From the NCBI RefSeq assembly GCF_004405125.1, contig NZ_SORX01000002.1:434001-498000 (forward strand): a stretch of 64,000 nt of DNA. The letters run 5' to 3'. Each line of letters begins with the position of its first letter. Position 1 is the stretch's first letter. This stretch comes from Jeotgalibacillus salarius. Its GTDB lineage: Bacteria; Bacillota; Bacilli; Bacillales; Jeotgalibacillaceae. Made by a program: the position numbers and the translations under genes. Below the pieces are notes generated by a model. The model saw only the letters and a program-made list of their open reading frames with translations. It searched no databases and was not told where the DNA came from. This document shows, piece by piece, positions 27,486-35,973 of the stretch.

Positions 27486-27502
27486 TTTACACACCACCAA
27501 AT

Positions 27503-27516
27503 CGAACATTTGTTCT
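27503..27516 (-). promoter_or_regulatory. LexA (SOS) box of uvrX
   Basis: CGAACATTTGTTCT matches the Bacillus LexA consensus CGAACRNRYGTTCG except for the last base, located 18-31 bases upstream of the uvrX start, the expected place for repression. Confidence 0.88.
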
Positions 27517-27592
27517 TATAATAGCAGTGATTCCCTTTTGTGACAATAACTAAACTATTCCATTTCATAAAAAATCATGAAAAAAATCACAA

Positions 27593-27619
27593 AAAAATAA
27601 GCGCCACGGCGCTTATTTT
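27593..27619 (-). terminator. Terminator of yqjQ
   Basis: Stem AAATAAGCGCC/GGCGCTTATTT followed by T runs, perfectly paired, overlapping the end of yqjQ. The A-rich left flank reads as a long T run on the minus strand. Confidence 0.85.
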
Positions 27620-28401
27620 TGGTTAAAGCCTTTTTTGCCCAGACGCTCGATCATTCCGGGTGCTAAAGAATATGCTTTAGAAGCCATATTCATCCAGCCT
27701 GGAAGGTTAATTTCTCTCTTATCTGAATAAAAAGCATCCACGGTTTTCTTCGCAACCATCTGTGGTGAGAGCATCCACCTTTTTACACTGGATGCATAAC
27801 GCCCTGACGTATCAGCCGTTTCAAAGAAATCCGTTTCAATCGGACCCGGATTTACCGTTGTGACAAGAATGTGATCATCAGCCGCTTCCATTCTGATACT
27901 GTTCGAAAATCCGAGTACAGCATGCTTTGCAGCAGAATAGATAGAAGATTTTGGTGTAGCAAGTTTGCCGGCCTGGGAGGCAATGTTCACGATATGTCCG
28001 CCGCTGTCTTTCATGTGTGGTATCACAGCTTTACTTATGAGCATTAAAGCCACTACATTTACATTGATCATTGAAATGATTGTTTCATCCGGGGTATTTT
28101 CCAGTTTTTCAAATAATCCAAACCCGGCATTATTAACGAGCACGTCAGCGCCTCCACTTTCTGAAAGCACCTGCTCCATAAAAATGGGAATACCCTCTAC
28201 TTCATTCAAATCAAACGGACGAATCACAATGGTTCCCGCACCGAACTGCCGGCATCTCTCTCCCGTCTGAATCAGCTTCCGTTCATTTCTTGCAATTAAA
28301 ATGAGGTCCGCTCCCATCCTGGCTGCTTCTTCTGCAATTGCCCGTCCAAGTCCCCCGGACGCACCGGTAATTAACACTTTTTTTCCGGTTAATTTTTTCA
28401 T
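27613..28401 (-). CDS. yqjQ: Short-chain dehydrogenase/reductase (YqjQ-like)
   Basis: Classical SDR oxidoreductase with a Rossmann fold, 262 residues: cofactor loop TGASGGLG, NNAG, catalytic Ser (NIASQAG) and YSAAK (Tyr-x3-Lys). The segment MNMASKAYSLAPGMIERLGKKGF at the end suggests membrane association, as in SDRs acting on lipids. The substrate is unknown. The ATG overlaps the yqjP stop (ATGA), so the pair is coupled. Gene pair conserved with B. subtilis. Confidence 0.9.
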   Translation of the reverse strand: MKKLTGKKVLITGASGGLGRAIAEEAARMGADLILIARNERKLIQTGERCRQFGAGTIVIRPFDLNEVEGIPIFMEQVLSESGGADVLVNNAGFGLFEKLENTPDETIISMINVNVVALMLISKAVIPHMKDSGGHIVNIASQAGKLATPKSSIYSAAKHAVLGFSNSIRMEAADDHILVTTVNPGPIETDFFETADTSGRYASSVKRWMLSPQMVAKKTVDAFYSDKREINLPGWMNMASKAYSLAPGMIERLGKKGFNQK

Positions 28402-29366
28402 AGCTTCACTCCACTTTCAGCCCTATAAATGATCGCCGGGCCTTTCATATCAGCTGCTTTAATTTCCCCAATTGCCATCAGGTAATCCAGCTGTCCCATT
28501 GTTTCTGACAGCGTCAGACCAAGCTGCTTTTTATAAATTTTCGGAAACAGCTGCTTGCAGATTTCAAAAGCCGTTGTCTCCTCATTTTGAATAAGTGATT
28601 TCACATAAAGTGCTCTTTCATGCTGTTTTTTCAATCTTTCCGTAATCAGTTCAGACGCCTGATATACCGGTGTTCCATGCCCTGGATAAACGACATCAGG
28701 ATGAAGAGCTGCAAGCTTACTGAGCGATTCGTTATATTGAAGCTGGGGAATCGGCCGTGGCTGGTTGATGCCAAAAGGCGGCTCTATCAGCGGATTAGAG
28801 GATATATGCTGAATCAGCAGGTCTCCACCAATGACGGCACTGCTCTCATGCACAAGTGAAATGTGTCCCTGGGAGTGACCGTGTGATTCCATCACCTTCC
28901 AGTCCCCGTGCCCAGGAATCAAATCACCCTCTGACAAATATGAATCAGCAGGTCTTCTCCCCATGGCCTTTAACGTTTCTTTCATTTTTTCTATTAATAT
29001 AAAATAATGTTCGGGAAGACCCGCCTGTTTGAAAAACTCTGTATAAAAAAAGTCATGTAACTGCATGAAGGATGCGCTCCTGGTCAAAAAGCGCTCTCCA
29101 TCCTTGTGAGCATATAGTCTGGCACCGCTGAAAAACTCTGACAGGCCGGCATGATCGGGATGATGATGAGTTAATACAACCTGATCAATATCTTCCGGCT
29201 GAAGTCCAATCTCCTTCAGCTTTGTAATTAAAACCTCTTTTCCTTCTGCAGTGTCGGGACCGGTATCAACGAGTGTTACCGCGTCACCGATCAACACATA
29301 AGTATGCACGTCTCCTACTGCGAATGGCGTAGGTATTGTAAGCTGATGGATGAACGGATCTTTCAT
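28398..29366 (-). CDS. yqjP: Metallo-beta-lactamase fold hydrolase (YqjP-like)
   Basis: A 322-residue MBL-fold enzyme with the zinc motif THHHPDHAG, a later His in ESHGHSQGHISL, Asp in IGGDLL and His in YPGHGTP, so both metal sites appear intact; a C-terminal winged-helix-like part (LTLSETMGQLDYLMAIGEI) follows. The hydrolysed substrate (thioester or similar) is unknown. AGGAGG precedes the ATG. The promoter and a palindromic operator-like site lie upstream. Confidence 0.9.
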   Translation of the reverse strand: MKDPFIHQLTIPTPFAVGDVHTYVLIGDAVTLVDTGPDTAEGKEVLITKLKEIGLQPEDIDQVVLTHHHPDHAGLSEFFSGARLYAHKDGERFLTRSASFMQLHDFFYTEFFKQAGLPEHYFILIEKMKETLKAMGRRPADSYLSEGDLIPGHGDWKVMESHGHSQGHISLVHESSAVIGGDLLIQHISSNPLIEPPFGINQPRPIPQLQYNESLSKLAALHPDVVYPGHGTPVYQASELITERLKKQHERALYVKSLIQNEETTAFEICKQLFPKIYKKQLGLTLSETMGQLDYLMAIGEIKAADMKGPAIIYRAESGVKL

Positions 29367-29385
29367 TTTTATTAACCTCCTGAAA

Positions 29386-29399
29386 TGAATAACTATTCA
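29386..29399 (-). promoter_or_regulatory. Palindromic operator-like site before yqjPQ
   Basis: TGAATAACTATTCA has perfect 6-2-6 symmetry and lies just downstream of the predicted yqjP start point, a typical repressor position. The protein that binds it is unknown. Confidence 0.5.
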
Positions 29400-29408
29400 C
29401 TTTTTACT

Positions 29409-29437
29409 AGTGTAGCCTTTTTTCGCTTCTTTGTTAA
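29409..29437 (-). promoter_or_regulatory. Predicted sigma-A promoter of yqjPQ
   Basis: On the minus strand, TTAACA (29432-29437), 17-base spacer, TACACT (29409-29414). It is back to back with the proI promoter. Together with the T-box leader this accounts for the 380-base gene-free interval 29367-29746. Confidence 0.6.
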
Positions 29438-29454
29438 GTGAAAGAAAAAATGAC

Positions 29455-29483
29455 TTGACAATCTTTCATAAACTAAGCATAAT
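29455..29483 (+). promoter_or_regulatory. proI: Sigma-A promoter of the proI T-box transcript
   Basis: Perfect TTGACA (29455-29460), 17-base spacer, CATAAT (29478-29483). The predicted start at about 29490 leads directly into the T-box leader. Confidence 0.8.
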
Positions 29484-29500
29484 CTCAATAATAAATAAAA

Positions 29501-29722
29501 TCGATGACAAGGAATAGTAAGCGGAACAGGCGCTATAGAGAGCAGAGTTCACCGGCTGAAAAATTCTGCAGCTTCCCTTCCCGCTGAACCTGCCCTAGGA
29601 GTGACATGAAATCTGTCCGCCTTGCCTGCGTTAGCGGCTTTAAGAGTGTGCGGATCAGTCTGCAAATTAAGGTGGTACCACGGAAGAACCCTTTCGTCCT
29701 TTTACAGGAGGAAGGGTTTTTT
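29501..29722 (+). ncRNA. T-box riboswitch leader, proline type
   Basis: A 220-base leader with the T-box architecture: a stem I base containing GATGACAAGGAATAGTAA, a proline triplet CCT in GAACCTG at 29589-29591 as the likely specifier, and the conserved antiterminator element AAGGTGGTACCACGG at 29669-29683, whose TGGT bulge can pair with the ACCA end of uncharged tRNA-Pro. An intrinsic terminator follows. Uncharged tRNA should stabilise the antiterminator and switch on proI, as known for B. subtilis proI. Specifier assignment is by position and downstream gene, not by folding. Confidence 0.9.
29687..29722 (+). terminator. T-box attenuator terminator of proI
   Basis: Arms starting AACCCTT and ending AAGGGTT form a long stem around a TTTTACA loop, followed by six Ts. 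It is mutually exclusive with the T-box antiterminator. Confidence 0.88.
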
Positions 29723-29746
29723 AATGTTTACAGGGAGGAATGCTCA

Positions 29747-30553
29747 ATGAAAATTGTGTTTATTGGCGCCGGTTCGATGGCGGAAGCGATGATAAAAGGA
29801 ATGAAGAATGCAAGCAGCTTTGAACATGATGAGTTGTGGGTGACAAATAAGAATGACAGCGCAAGACTTGAACTGCTTTCTGAAAAATATGGCGTACACA
29901 GAAGTTACGATTTAAGCAGCCTGCTGGATGAAGCAGACGTAGTTATTTTAGCGATGAAGCCCAAAGATGCAAAAGAGGCACTGGCCTCCATTCAACCCCA
30001 CTTGCGTCAACAGCTGATTATATCTGTTTTGGCTGGACTGTCAATCAGCTTTATAGAGAATATCATCGGGGAAGCTGCAATTGCACGTGCGATGCCAAAT
30101 ACATCTGCTATGATCGGTCAGTCTGCAACAGGACTTTCATTTAACGATCATATTCTAGACTCACAGCGTGTGACAGTGCTTTCTATTTTCTCTGCAATTG
30201 GTTCTGTTACGTGCGTGGAAGAAGCCCGCCTTGATCTTGTCACAGGCCTTTCAGGAAGTGGTCCCGCTTACATTTACTATATAGTGGAAGCGATGGAAAA
30301 AGCGGCTTCGGAGCTTGGGGAGGATGCAATGCCTTTTATTATTCAAACGTTAAAAGGTGCTGCACATATGCTCGAAACATCCAATCTTTCTCCGGAAGAT
30401 TTGAGAAAAGCGATTACAAGTGAAGGCGGTACGACAGAAGCGGGTATTGCACAACTCGAAAGCCGACATGTAAAAGATGCCTTCGCAGAATGTATTAAAG
30501 AAGCAACTGACCATTCAGGCAGACTGCGCAGACAATTTGAGCAGATCCACTGA
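29747..30553 (+). CDS. proI: Pyrroline-5-carboxylate reductase
   Basis: Last enzyme of proline synthesis, reducing pyrroline-5-carboxylate with NAD(P)H. The 268 residues start with the Rossmann loop FIGAGSMAEAMIKG and include AIARAMPNTSAMIGQSATG and the C-terminal helical signature SGSGPAYIYYIVEAMEKAASELG with TSEGGTTEAGI. ATG 29747 has GGGAGG eight bases upstream; an open frame from 29606 lies in the T-box and is not used. Expression depends on the proline T-box. Confidence 0.95.
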   Translation: MKIVFIGAGSMAEAMIKGMKNASSFEHDELWVTNKNDSARLELLSEKYGVHRSYDLSSLLDEADVVILAMKPKDAKEALASIQPHLRQQLIISVLAGLSISFIENIIGEAAIARAMPNTSAMIGQSATGLSFNDHILDSQRVTVLSIFSAIGSVTCVEEARLDLVTGLSGSGPAYIYYIVEAMEKAASELGEDAMPFIIQTLKGAAHMLETSNLSPEDLRKAITSEGGTTEAGIAQLESRHVKDAFAECIKEATDHSGRLRRQFEQIH

Positions 30554-30613
30554 TTTTAAAACTTGCAGTACTTTGGAAATTTTATGTACGATTGAGGAAA
30601 AGGAGCTGTGAAT

Positions 30614-31753
30614 ATGCTCTTCCTACTGCTTTCACTAACGGCTCTTTTCTGGATGGTTATAGCAGTCGATACGTATCGCGGGCTGATGATTCTGCCCGCT
30701 TTAGAAAAGGAAGCAACATTAAGTTCAAGCGGTATGATCAGTGTGATCGTACCGGCAAGAAATGAAGAAACACATATAGAAAAAAGTATTCGTTCTCAAC
30801 TGAGTCAAACCTATCAGCAAATTGAATGGATACTTGTCAATGACCGCTCTACGGATCAGACAGGTAAGATGATGGAAAAACTGGCTGCACAGGATCAGAG
30901 AGTCAGAGTGATCCATATCAGCAAACTGCCTGATGGCTGGCTTGGCAAAAATTACGCGCTGTATAAAGGGGCACAGGCAGCTGCCGGGCACACATATCTG
31001 TTTACTGATGCTGATGTGATATATGAACCTGATCTGATTGCCAAAGCAGTATCATATATGGATCGGGTAAAGATTGATCACCTGACTGTTTCACCGGACC
31101 TTCAATCCAGAAGTTTTTTATTAAAAGGATTTGTCGCTTTTTTCTTATTCGGCTTTTCTTATTACAAAAGGCCGTGGTCAGCGAATCGGGATAAATCAAA
31201 AAGCGGGATGGGTATTGGCGCTTTTAACATGATTACAAAAGAGGCTTATAAAAAAACCGGTGGACACCAGGCAATCAGGCTGCGTCCGGATGATGACCTT
31301 CAATTGGGCATGCTGGTTAAACGACATGGCCTCTCTCAAAGAATGGCAACGGCTAAAACGATGCTCAGGGTTGAGTGGTATCCTACTTTGAAAGAGGCCT
31401 TGAAAGGGCTGGAAAAGAACGCTTTTGCAGGATTGCACTACAGTTACACGTTTACATTTGCTGCAATGACAGGTGTATTCATCTCTCAGGTACTCCCTTT
31501 TATCGCTGTATTTCATTCAGACTTCTATACATCTGCAATGGCATGGGTTGTGATTACTGCCATTATGGCGGTTTATATTCCACTCACGAGAAAGCTGACA
31601 ACTTATTCGAGCTGGCATGCTGTGTTATTCCCTGTTTCAGCGATTCTATTTATCTTCGCAGTCATCAGAGCTGCTATGCTGACTTTGATCAGAGGCGGTG
31701 TAAAGTGGCGCGGAACGATTTATCCAATTAAAGAGCTGAAGAAAAAGAGCTGA
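30614..31753 (+). CDS. Family 2 glycosyltransferase, membrane bound
   Basis: A 379-residue protein with an N-terminal helix, a GT-A domain (ISVIVPARNEE, ILVNDRSTDQTG, the DxD motif FTDAD) and three to four C-terminal helices. It resembles the hopanoid/carotenoid-associated glycosyltransferases (HpnB/CrtQ-like), but the acceptor is unknown. ATG 30614 is used because AAGGAG is 8 bases upstream, whereas GTG 30608 is too close. It lies between proI and namA, where B. subtilis carries an unrelated peptidase gene (yqjN). Confidence 0.85.
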   Translation: MLFLLLSLTALFWMVIAVDTYRGLMILPALEKEATLSSSGMISVIVPARNEETHIEKSIRSQLSQTYQQIEWILVNDRSTDQTGKMMEKLAAQDQRVRVIHISKLPDGWLGKNYALYKGAQAAAGHTYLFTDADVIYEPDLIAKAVSYMDRVKIDHLTVSPDLQSRSFLLKGFVAFFLFGFSYYKRPWSANRDKSKSGMGIGAFNMITKEAYKKTGGHQAIRLRPDDDLQLGMLVKRHGLSQRMATAKTMLRVEWYPTLKEALKGLEKNAFAGLHYSYTFTFAAMTGVFISQVLPFIAVFHSDFYTSAMAWVVITAIMAVYIPLTRKLTTYSSWHAVLFPVSAILFIFAVIRAAMLTLIRGGVKWRGTIYPIKELKKKS

Positions 31754-31771
31754 AAATTCAGCTCTTTTTTT
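31742..31771 (+). terminator. Terminator of the glycosyltransferase gene
   Basis: Stem AAAGAGCTGAA/TTCAGCTCTTT followed by a T run, overlapping the stop codon. Confidence 0.85.
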
Positions 31772-31816
31772 AATGGTGTTATACTGGGATGGAATGTAAA
31801 TACAGGAGGTTGTTGA

Positions 31817-32839
31817 ATGAGTACAGCTTTATTTTCACCCTATACAGTAAAAGAGGTCACACTGAAAAACAGAATTGTGATGGCACCGATGTGTATGTAT
31901 TCCTGCCACGAGCAGGATGGTATAGTGACAAATTTTCATAAAGTGCATTATGCATCGCGAGCTGCAGGTCAAACCGGATTAATTATGCTCGAAGCCACTT
32001 CAGTTACCCCACAGGGCAGGATATCGAATGAAGATCTCGGTATTTGGAGTGATGAGCATATACATGGCCTGAAGGAACTGACAGATTTAATTAAAGAAAA
32101 CGGGGCTAAAACAGCCATACAGCTTGGACACGCAGGAAGAAAGTCAATGACTGACGGTCCGATTATCGCGCCTTCTGCCATCCCGTTTAACGAAAAAATG
32201 AAACAGCCTGAAGAAATGACGACTGAACAAATCAGGCAAACCATTGCTGCCTTCAAAGATGGTGCAAGAAGATCCAAAGAAGCTGGATTTGATATGATTG
32301 AGTTACACGGGGCACATGGTTATCTGATTAATGAATTTTTATCTCCACTATCAAATTACCGTACTGACGAATACGGCGGTTCGAATGAAAACCGTTACAG
32401 ATTTTTAAAAGAAGTGATAGATGCTGTTAATGAGGTATGGACGGGTCCTTTGTTTGTAAGGGTTTCCGCGAGTGACTGGCATGAAGAAGGTTTAGTGCCT
32501 GAAGACTATGCTGTATACGCAAAATGGATGAAACAGCAGGGCGTTGACTTAATTGATGTCAGCTCAGGCGCTGTGGTTCCTGCTGCCATTCATGTTTTTC
32601 CCGGTTACCAGGTACCAATGGCTGAAACAATCAAGCATATGGGCAATATTGATACCGGAGCTGTCGGAATGATCACGAGTGGACTGCAGGCAGAAGAAAT
32701 TCTTCAAAATAAGCGTGCAGATTTGATCTTTATTGCACGGGAACTTTTAAGAGACCCCTACTGGGCAAGAAATGCTGCACTTGAACTTGGCACTTCAATT
32801 GAGCCGCCGGAACAATATAAGCGCGGCTGGGTTTTTTAA
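31817..32839 (+). CDS. namA: NADPH dehydrogenase NamA (YqjM)
   Basis: FMN-containing old yellow enzyme reducing activated C=C bonds and nitro compounds. The 340 residues fit YqjM closely: C26 and Y28 in MAPMCMYS, the substrate-binding His pair in ELHGAHGYL, and the C-terminal arginine finger R336 in KRGWVF that reaches into the neighbouring subunit. The strong AGGAGG ribosome site fits the ATG. It stands alone between two hairpins. The same neighbour, rnz, follows in B. subtilis. Confidence 0.96.
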   Translation: MSTALFSPYTVKEVTLKNRIVMAPMCMYSCHEQDGIVTNFHKVHYASRAAGQTGLIMLEATSVTPQGRISNEDLGIWSDEHIHGLKELTDLIKENGAKTAIQLGHAGRKSMTDGPIIAPSAIPFNEKMKQPEEMTTEQIRQTIAAFKDGARRSKEAGFDMIELHGAHGYLINEFLSPLSNYRTDEYGGSNENRYRFLKEVIDAVNEVWTGPLFVRVSASDWHEEGLVPEDYAVYAKWMKQQGVDLIDVSSGAVVPAAIHVFPGYQVPMAETIKHMGNIDTGAVGMITSGLQAEEILQNKRADLIFIARELLRDPYWARNAALELGTSIEPPEQYKRGWVF

Positions 32840-32853
32840 ATCTGTTACCAGTT

Positions 32854-32886
32854 ACACCCGGATGAGCTCAATGTTCATCCGGGTGT
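32854..32886. other. 12-bp hairpin between convergent namA and rnz
   Basis: Perfect stem ACACCCGGATGA/TCATCCGGGTGT with a 9-base loop, but no T run on either strand. Likely a 3'-end stabiliser or factor-dependent end for both genes. Confidence 0.6.
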
Positions 32887-32899
32887 ATGTGTTAGATCA

Positions 32900-33817
32900 C
32901 TATTTTTCTAAATCAGTTTCGAGCAGGTCCTGTGCAATAAAGCTGTTTGGAAAAATTGTTCTTGCCTGCAAAAGAAGGTCATTTTCGGATCCGCCTGAAT
33001 AACGTGAACTAATATGTGTGAGCCACAGTAATTTTGCCCCTGCTTCCTTAGCAATCTCAGCAGCCTGCACTGATGTGGAGTGATAATAATCATATGCCAT
33101 CTCTTCGTTCTCGCTTCCAAACGTTGCCTCATGGATGAACAGATCTGCTTCATATGCCAATTCAATCGCAGCACCGCATTTTCTCGTGTCTCCTGCAACA
33201 GCAATTATTTTTCCTTTTACCGGCTCTTCAATGAAGTCTTTGCCATTGATCCATTCACCAGCCCACTCAATCGTTTCTCCGTTTTTAAGCTTCTTATATA
33301 ACGGACCAGGCTGAATGCCTGATTCCTTAAGCTTTTCAGCATTTAGTCTGCCAGGCCTCTCTCTCTCTTCCAGCCTGTAGCCGAATGAAGGGATGACATG
33401 ATCAAGCTGTTTAACACTGATTGTAAAGTCTTCCTCTTCAAATATATTTCCATCACTCACTTCAACAATTTTCAGATCATACTTTAAATATGTTCTGCTC
33501 AACCGCAGAGAAGTAGTGATATACTCTTCAATGCCTGCTGGTCCATACACTGTCAGCGGCTCAGTCCCTCCCTGAAAAGAGCGGCTGCCGAGAAAACCAG
33601 GCAGACCAAAAATATGATCCCCGTGTAAATGGGTAATGAAAACTTTTTTGATTCTTCTCGGTTTAATTGATGTATGCAGAATTTGATGCTGTGTGGCCTC
33701 TCCGCAGTCAAATAACCATATATCACCATTTTTATTCATCTGTTTTAAAACGAGCGAAGAAACATTACGCTCTTTGCCGGGCACACCGGCACCGGTACCT
33801 AAAAAATGCAAACGCAT
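32900..33817 (-). CDS. rnz: Ribonuclease Z
   Basis: tRNA 3' processing endonuclease (long bacterial tRNase Z), 305 residues. Zinc ligands are in THLHGDH (H63, H65, D67, H68), with a later His in FIPSFGYR's neighbourhood, AGDTRKC (Asp) and THISSRY (His). The flexible-arm region for tRNA binding lies around residues 150-190. GGAGG precedes the ATG. It is convergent with namA. Confidence 0.95.
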   Translation of the reverse strand: MRLHFLGTGAGVPGKERNVSSLVLKQMNKNGDIWLFDCGEATQHQILHTSIKPRRIKKVFITHLHGDHIFGLPGFLGSRSFQGGTEPLTVYGPAGIEEYITTSLRLSRTYLKYDLKIVEVSDGNIFEEEDFTISVKQLDHVIPSFGYRLEERERPGRLNAEKLKESGIQPGPLYKKLKNGETIEWAGEWINGKDFIEEPVKGKIIAVAGDTRKCGAAIELAYEADLFIHEATFGSENEEMAYDYYHSTSVQAAEIAKEAGAKLLWLTHISSRYSGGSENDLLLQARTIFPNSFIAQDLLETDLEK

Positions 33818-33957
33818 AGTAAAATAACCTCCGAATTTTAAGACACTGTTATAAGCCGCTGTCCTTCGCAGCAGTGACTTTGCTTCTTACAGGTGAACAG
33901 GATGATCAGAAGACCATAAAAAACTGCCTGCATGTATGTTCAAGTATTGCGTAAAGG

Positions 33958-33986
33958 TTGCATCTGTCTTTAAGCCGCTATACAAT
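33958..33986 (+). promoter_or_regulatory. zwf: Predicted sigma-A promoter of zwf
   Basis: TTGCAT (33958-33963), 17-base spacer, TACAAT (33981-33986). The -10 box lies within a 45-base dyad (33968-34012). Confidence 0.65.
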
Positions 33987-34012
33987 TTAGATATTGTACA
34001 GCCGGCTTAAAG
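33968..34012 (+). promoter_or_regulatory. Interrupted dyad over the zwf promoter
   Basis: Outer arms CTTTAAGCCG/CGGCTTAAAG (33968-33977 and 34003-34012) and inner arms TACAAT/ATTGTA (33981-33986 and 33993-33998) share almost the same centre near 33990. It covers the -10 box and start point: either an operator or, in RNA, part of a leader hairpin. Confidence 0.55.
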
Positions 34013-34044
34013 CCGAATTGAAAAGAAAAAGTGAGGTCCTGAAA

Positions 34045-35538
34045 GTGAAACAGACATCTACACCACCAACTTTAATTATGATATTTGGCGCAACAGGAGA
34101 CCTTGCTAAACGCAAATTGTATCCTTCATTATACCAGCTTTATCTGAAAGGTAGTCTGGAAAAACAATTTGCAGTGCTTGGGATCGGACGCCGTGAATGG
34201 TCAAATGAACAGTTTATTCAGCATATTCGCGATTCACTTATGACTGCTTCAAGTAACCATGACCATATTGAATCATTTATTGAACATTGTGTATATGAAT
34301 CTCATGATGTGGAAGACTCCTCATCATACATAAACCTCAGAAATAAAGCAGATGAATTGGATGAGAAGTTTAATTTGCAGGGTAACAGAATATTTTATCT
34401 TGCAATGGCGCCGGAATTTTTCGGCACCATTACAGACCATCTGAAATCGGAAGGCTTAACTGACAATAAGGGCTTCTGCCGATTGGTCATTGAAAAGCCA
34501 TTTGGGCACAACCTGCCTTCAGCTAATATCCTGAATGATCAGATCAGACAATCATTCCCGGAAAAATCAATTTACCGTATTGATCATTACCTCGGTAAAG
34601 AAATGGTTCAAAATATTGAAGTCATCCGATTCGCCAATGCATTATTTGAACCATTATGGAACAGCCGCTTTATTTCAAACATCCAAATTACTTCTTCAGA
34701 AGTTCTCGGTGTTGAAGAACGGGGTCGTTATTATGAAAAAAGCGGTGCTTTGAGAGATATGGTTCAAAACCATATGCTGCAAATGGTTGCATTGCTGGCA
34801 ATGGAGCCTCCAATCAGCCTTAGCACTGATGAGATCAGAAGCGAGAAAGTAAGGGTTCTAAGAGCTCTCAGACCTGTCGAAGGTAAAGATGTAGATGATT
34901 ACTTTGTAAGAGGCCAGTATGGACCGGATCAAAATGGTGAACAAAAAGGCTATCGCGAAAATTCTAATGTAGATCCCGCCTCTAATACTGAAACATACGT
35001 CGCAGGAAAAGTAATGATCGATAATTTCCGCTGGGCAGGCGTGCCATTTTATATCCGTACAGGGAAAAGCATGACTGTTAAATCGACTAAAATTGTTGTT
35101 CAGTTCAAAGATATCCCAATGAACCTATACTATAATAAAGAACATTCACTTGATCCGAACCTGCTTGTCATTCACATACAGCCAGATGAAGGAATCACGC
35201 TGCACCTGAACGCTAAGAAGACTGCACAGGGAATTGACACTGACAGCGTAAAGCTCAGTTATTCGGCAAGCAGCGTTGATGGAATTAACACACCTGAAGC
35301 ATATGAAAAACTGCTTTTAGACTGTATTCTGGGTGATGCAACTAACTTTACCCATTGGGACGAGGTCAGACATTCATGGAGTTTTGTTGACAAAATCTCA
35401 GATCATTGGGAAAAAACAAAAGATGCATCTTTCCCTAACTACTCTGCCGGGACCATGGGACCGGAGAGAAGCGACTGGCTTCTTGAAAAAGAAGGCTTTG
35501 AATGGTGGCCAATCGGTGAGCTTGATGTAGAAGAATAA
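34045..35538 (+). CDS. zwf: Glucose-6-phosphate 1-dehydrogenase
   Basis: First enzyme of the oxidative pentose phosphate pathway, making 6-phosphogluconolactone and NADPH. The 497 residues include the cofactor loop [11 protein letters not shown] and the substrate signature [16 protein letters not shown] 34045 is chosen: GTGAGGT lies at the right distance and length fits the family, whereas earlier codons lie in the promoter dyad. The partner gnd lies 435 bases downstream on the opposite strand. Confidence 0.95.
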   Translation: MKQTSTPPTLIMIFGATGDLAKRKLYPSLYQLYLKGSLEKQFAVLGIGRREWSNEQFIQHIRDSLMTASSNHDHIESFIEHCVYESHDVEDSSSYINLRNKADELDEKFNLQGNRIFYLAMAPEFFGTITDHLKSEGLTDNKGFCRLVIEKPFGHNLPSANILNDQIRQSFPEKSIYRIDHYLGKEMVQNIEVIRFANALFEPLWNSRFISNIQITSSEVLGVEERGRYYEKSGALRDMVQNHMLQMVALLAMEPPISLSTDEIRSEKVRVLRALRPVEGKDVDDYFVRGQYGPDQNGEQKGYRENSNVDPASNTETYVAGKVMIDNFRWAGVPFYIRTGKSMTVKSTKIVVQFKDIPMNLYYNKEHSLDPNLLVIHIQPDEGITLHLNAKKTAQGIDTDSVKLSYSASSVDGINTPEAYEKLLLDCILGDATNFTHWDEVRHSWSFVDKISDHWEKTKDASFPNYSAGTMGPERSDWLLEKEGFEWWPIGELDVEE

Positions 35539-35545
35539 TGAGATT

Positions 35546-35581
35546 AAAAAAGTAAGGCGGAAAAATCCGCCTTACTTTTTT
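35546..35581. terminator. Bidirectional terminator between zwf and the DoxX gene
   Basis: 16-base-pair perfect stem with core GTAAGGCGGA/TCCGCCTTAC, AAAA loop, and A/T runs on both sides. It overlaps the convergent DoxX gene end. Confidence 0.92.
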
Positions 35582-35919
35582 GCTATATTCAGCGACCATT
35601 TGATCAGTGGAATTTGAAACAGCACTCTTCCCCAGAGTGCGGCAGGCATTCTTTTACCGGCAATCGGGAAGTTTTTCTGAGCCATATAAATATTTGCCGG
35701 CCATACAGCAACCAAAAACAAGGCAAGCCCTTTCCCCGCTATTTTAGTACCTTTATTGAGGACAAGCATCGCACCCAAAACGATTTCAACTACTCCTGAA
35801 ATATAAACAATGGCTTTTTTAAACGGAAGAAATGCCGGTACAATTTTTCTGAAGTTTCTTTCTTTCAAAAAATGCATAATACCAGCGTAAAACACAATTG
35901 CACCGTATATCCTCTTCAT
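35572..35919 (-). CDS. DoxX-like small membrane protein
   Basis: A 115-residue protein with four predicted helices (for example IVYISGVVEIVLGAMLVL and GLALFLVAVWPANIYMA), typical of the DoxX/MauE-like family. The function is unknown; some relatives act in redox or thiol processes. GGGGAG precedes the ATG. It lies downstream of gnd on the same strand but after a hairpin, so cotranscription is uncertain. Confidence 0.75.
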   Translation of the reverse strand: MKRIYGAIVFYAGIMHFLKERNFRKIVPAFLPFKKAIVYISGVVEIVLGAMLVLNKGTKIAGKGLALFLVAVWPANIYMAQKNFPIAGKRMPAALWGRVLFQIPLIKWSLNIAKK

Positions 35920-35940
35920 CTTATCTCCCCATCCTACAAT

Positions 35941-35967
35941 GCCCGCCTCGCATCAAGCGAGACGGGC
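35941..35967 (-). terminator. Hairpin after gnd
   Basis: Eleven-position GC-rich stem with one mismatch (35941-35951 with 35957-35967), immediately after the gnd stop codon. There is no clear T run on the minus strand, so readthrough into the DoxX gene is possible. Confidence 0.55.
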
Positions 35968-35973
35968 AGAATT

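Noticed and set aside
29606-29746. Upstream extension of proI by 47 codons.
   Set aside because: It lies entirely in the T-box leader and its terminator; the ATG at 29747 has the ribosome site and the family N-terminus.
34535-34753. Plus-strand frame inside zwf.
   Set aside because: It is an alternative-frame shadow of a clearly conserved gene with no own ribosome site.
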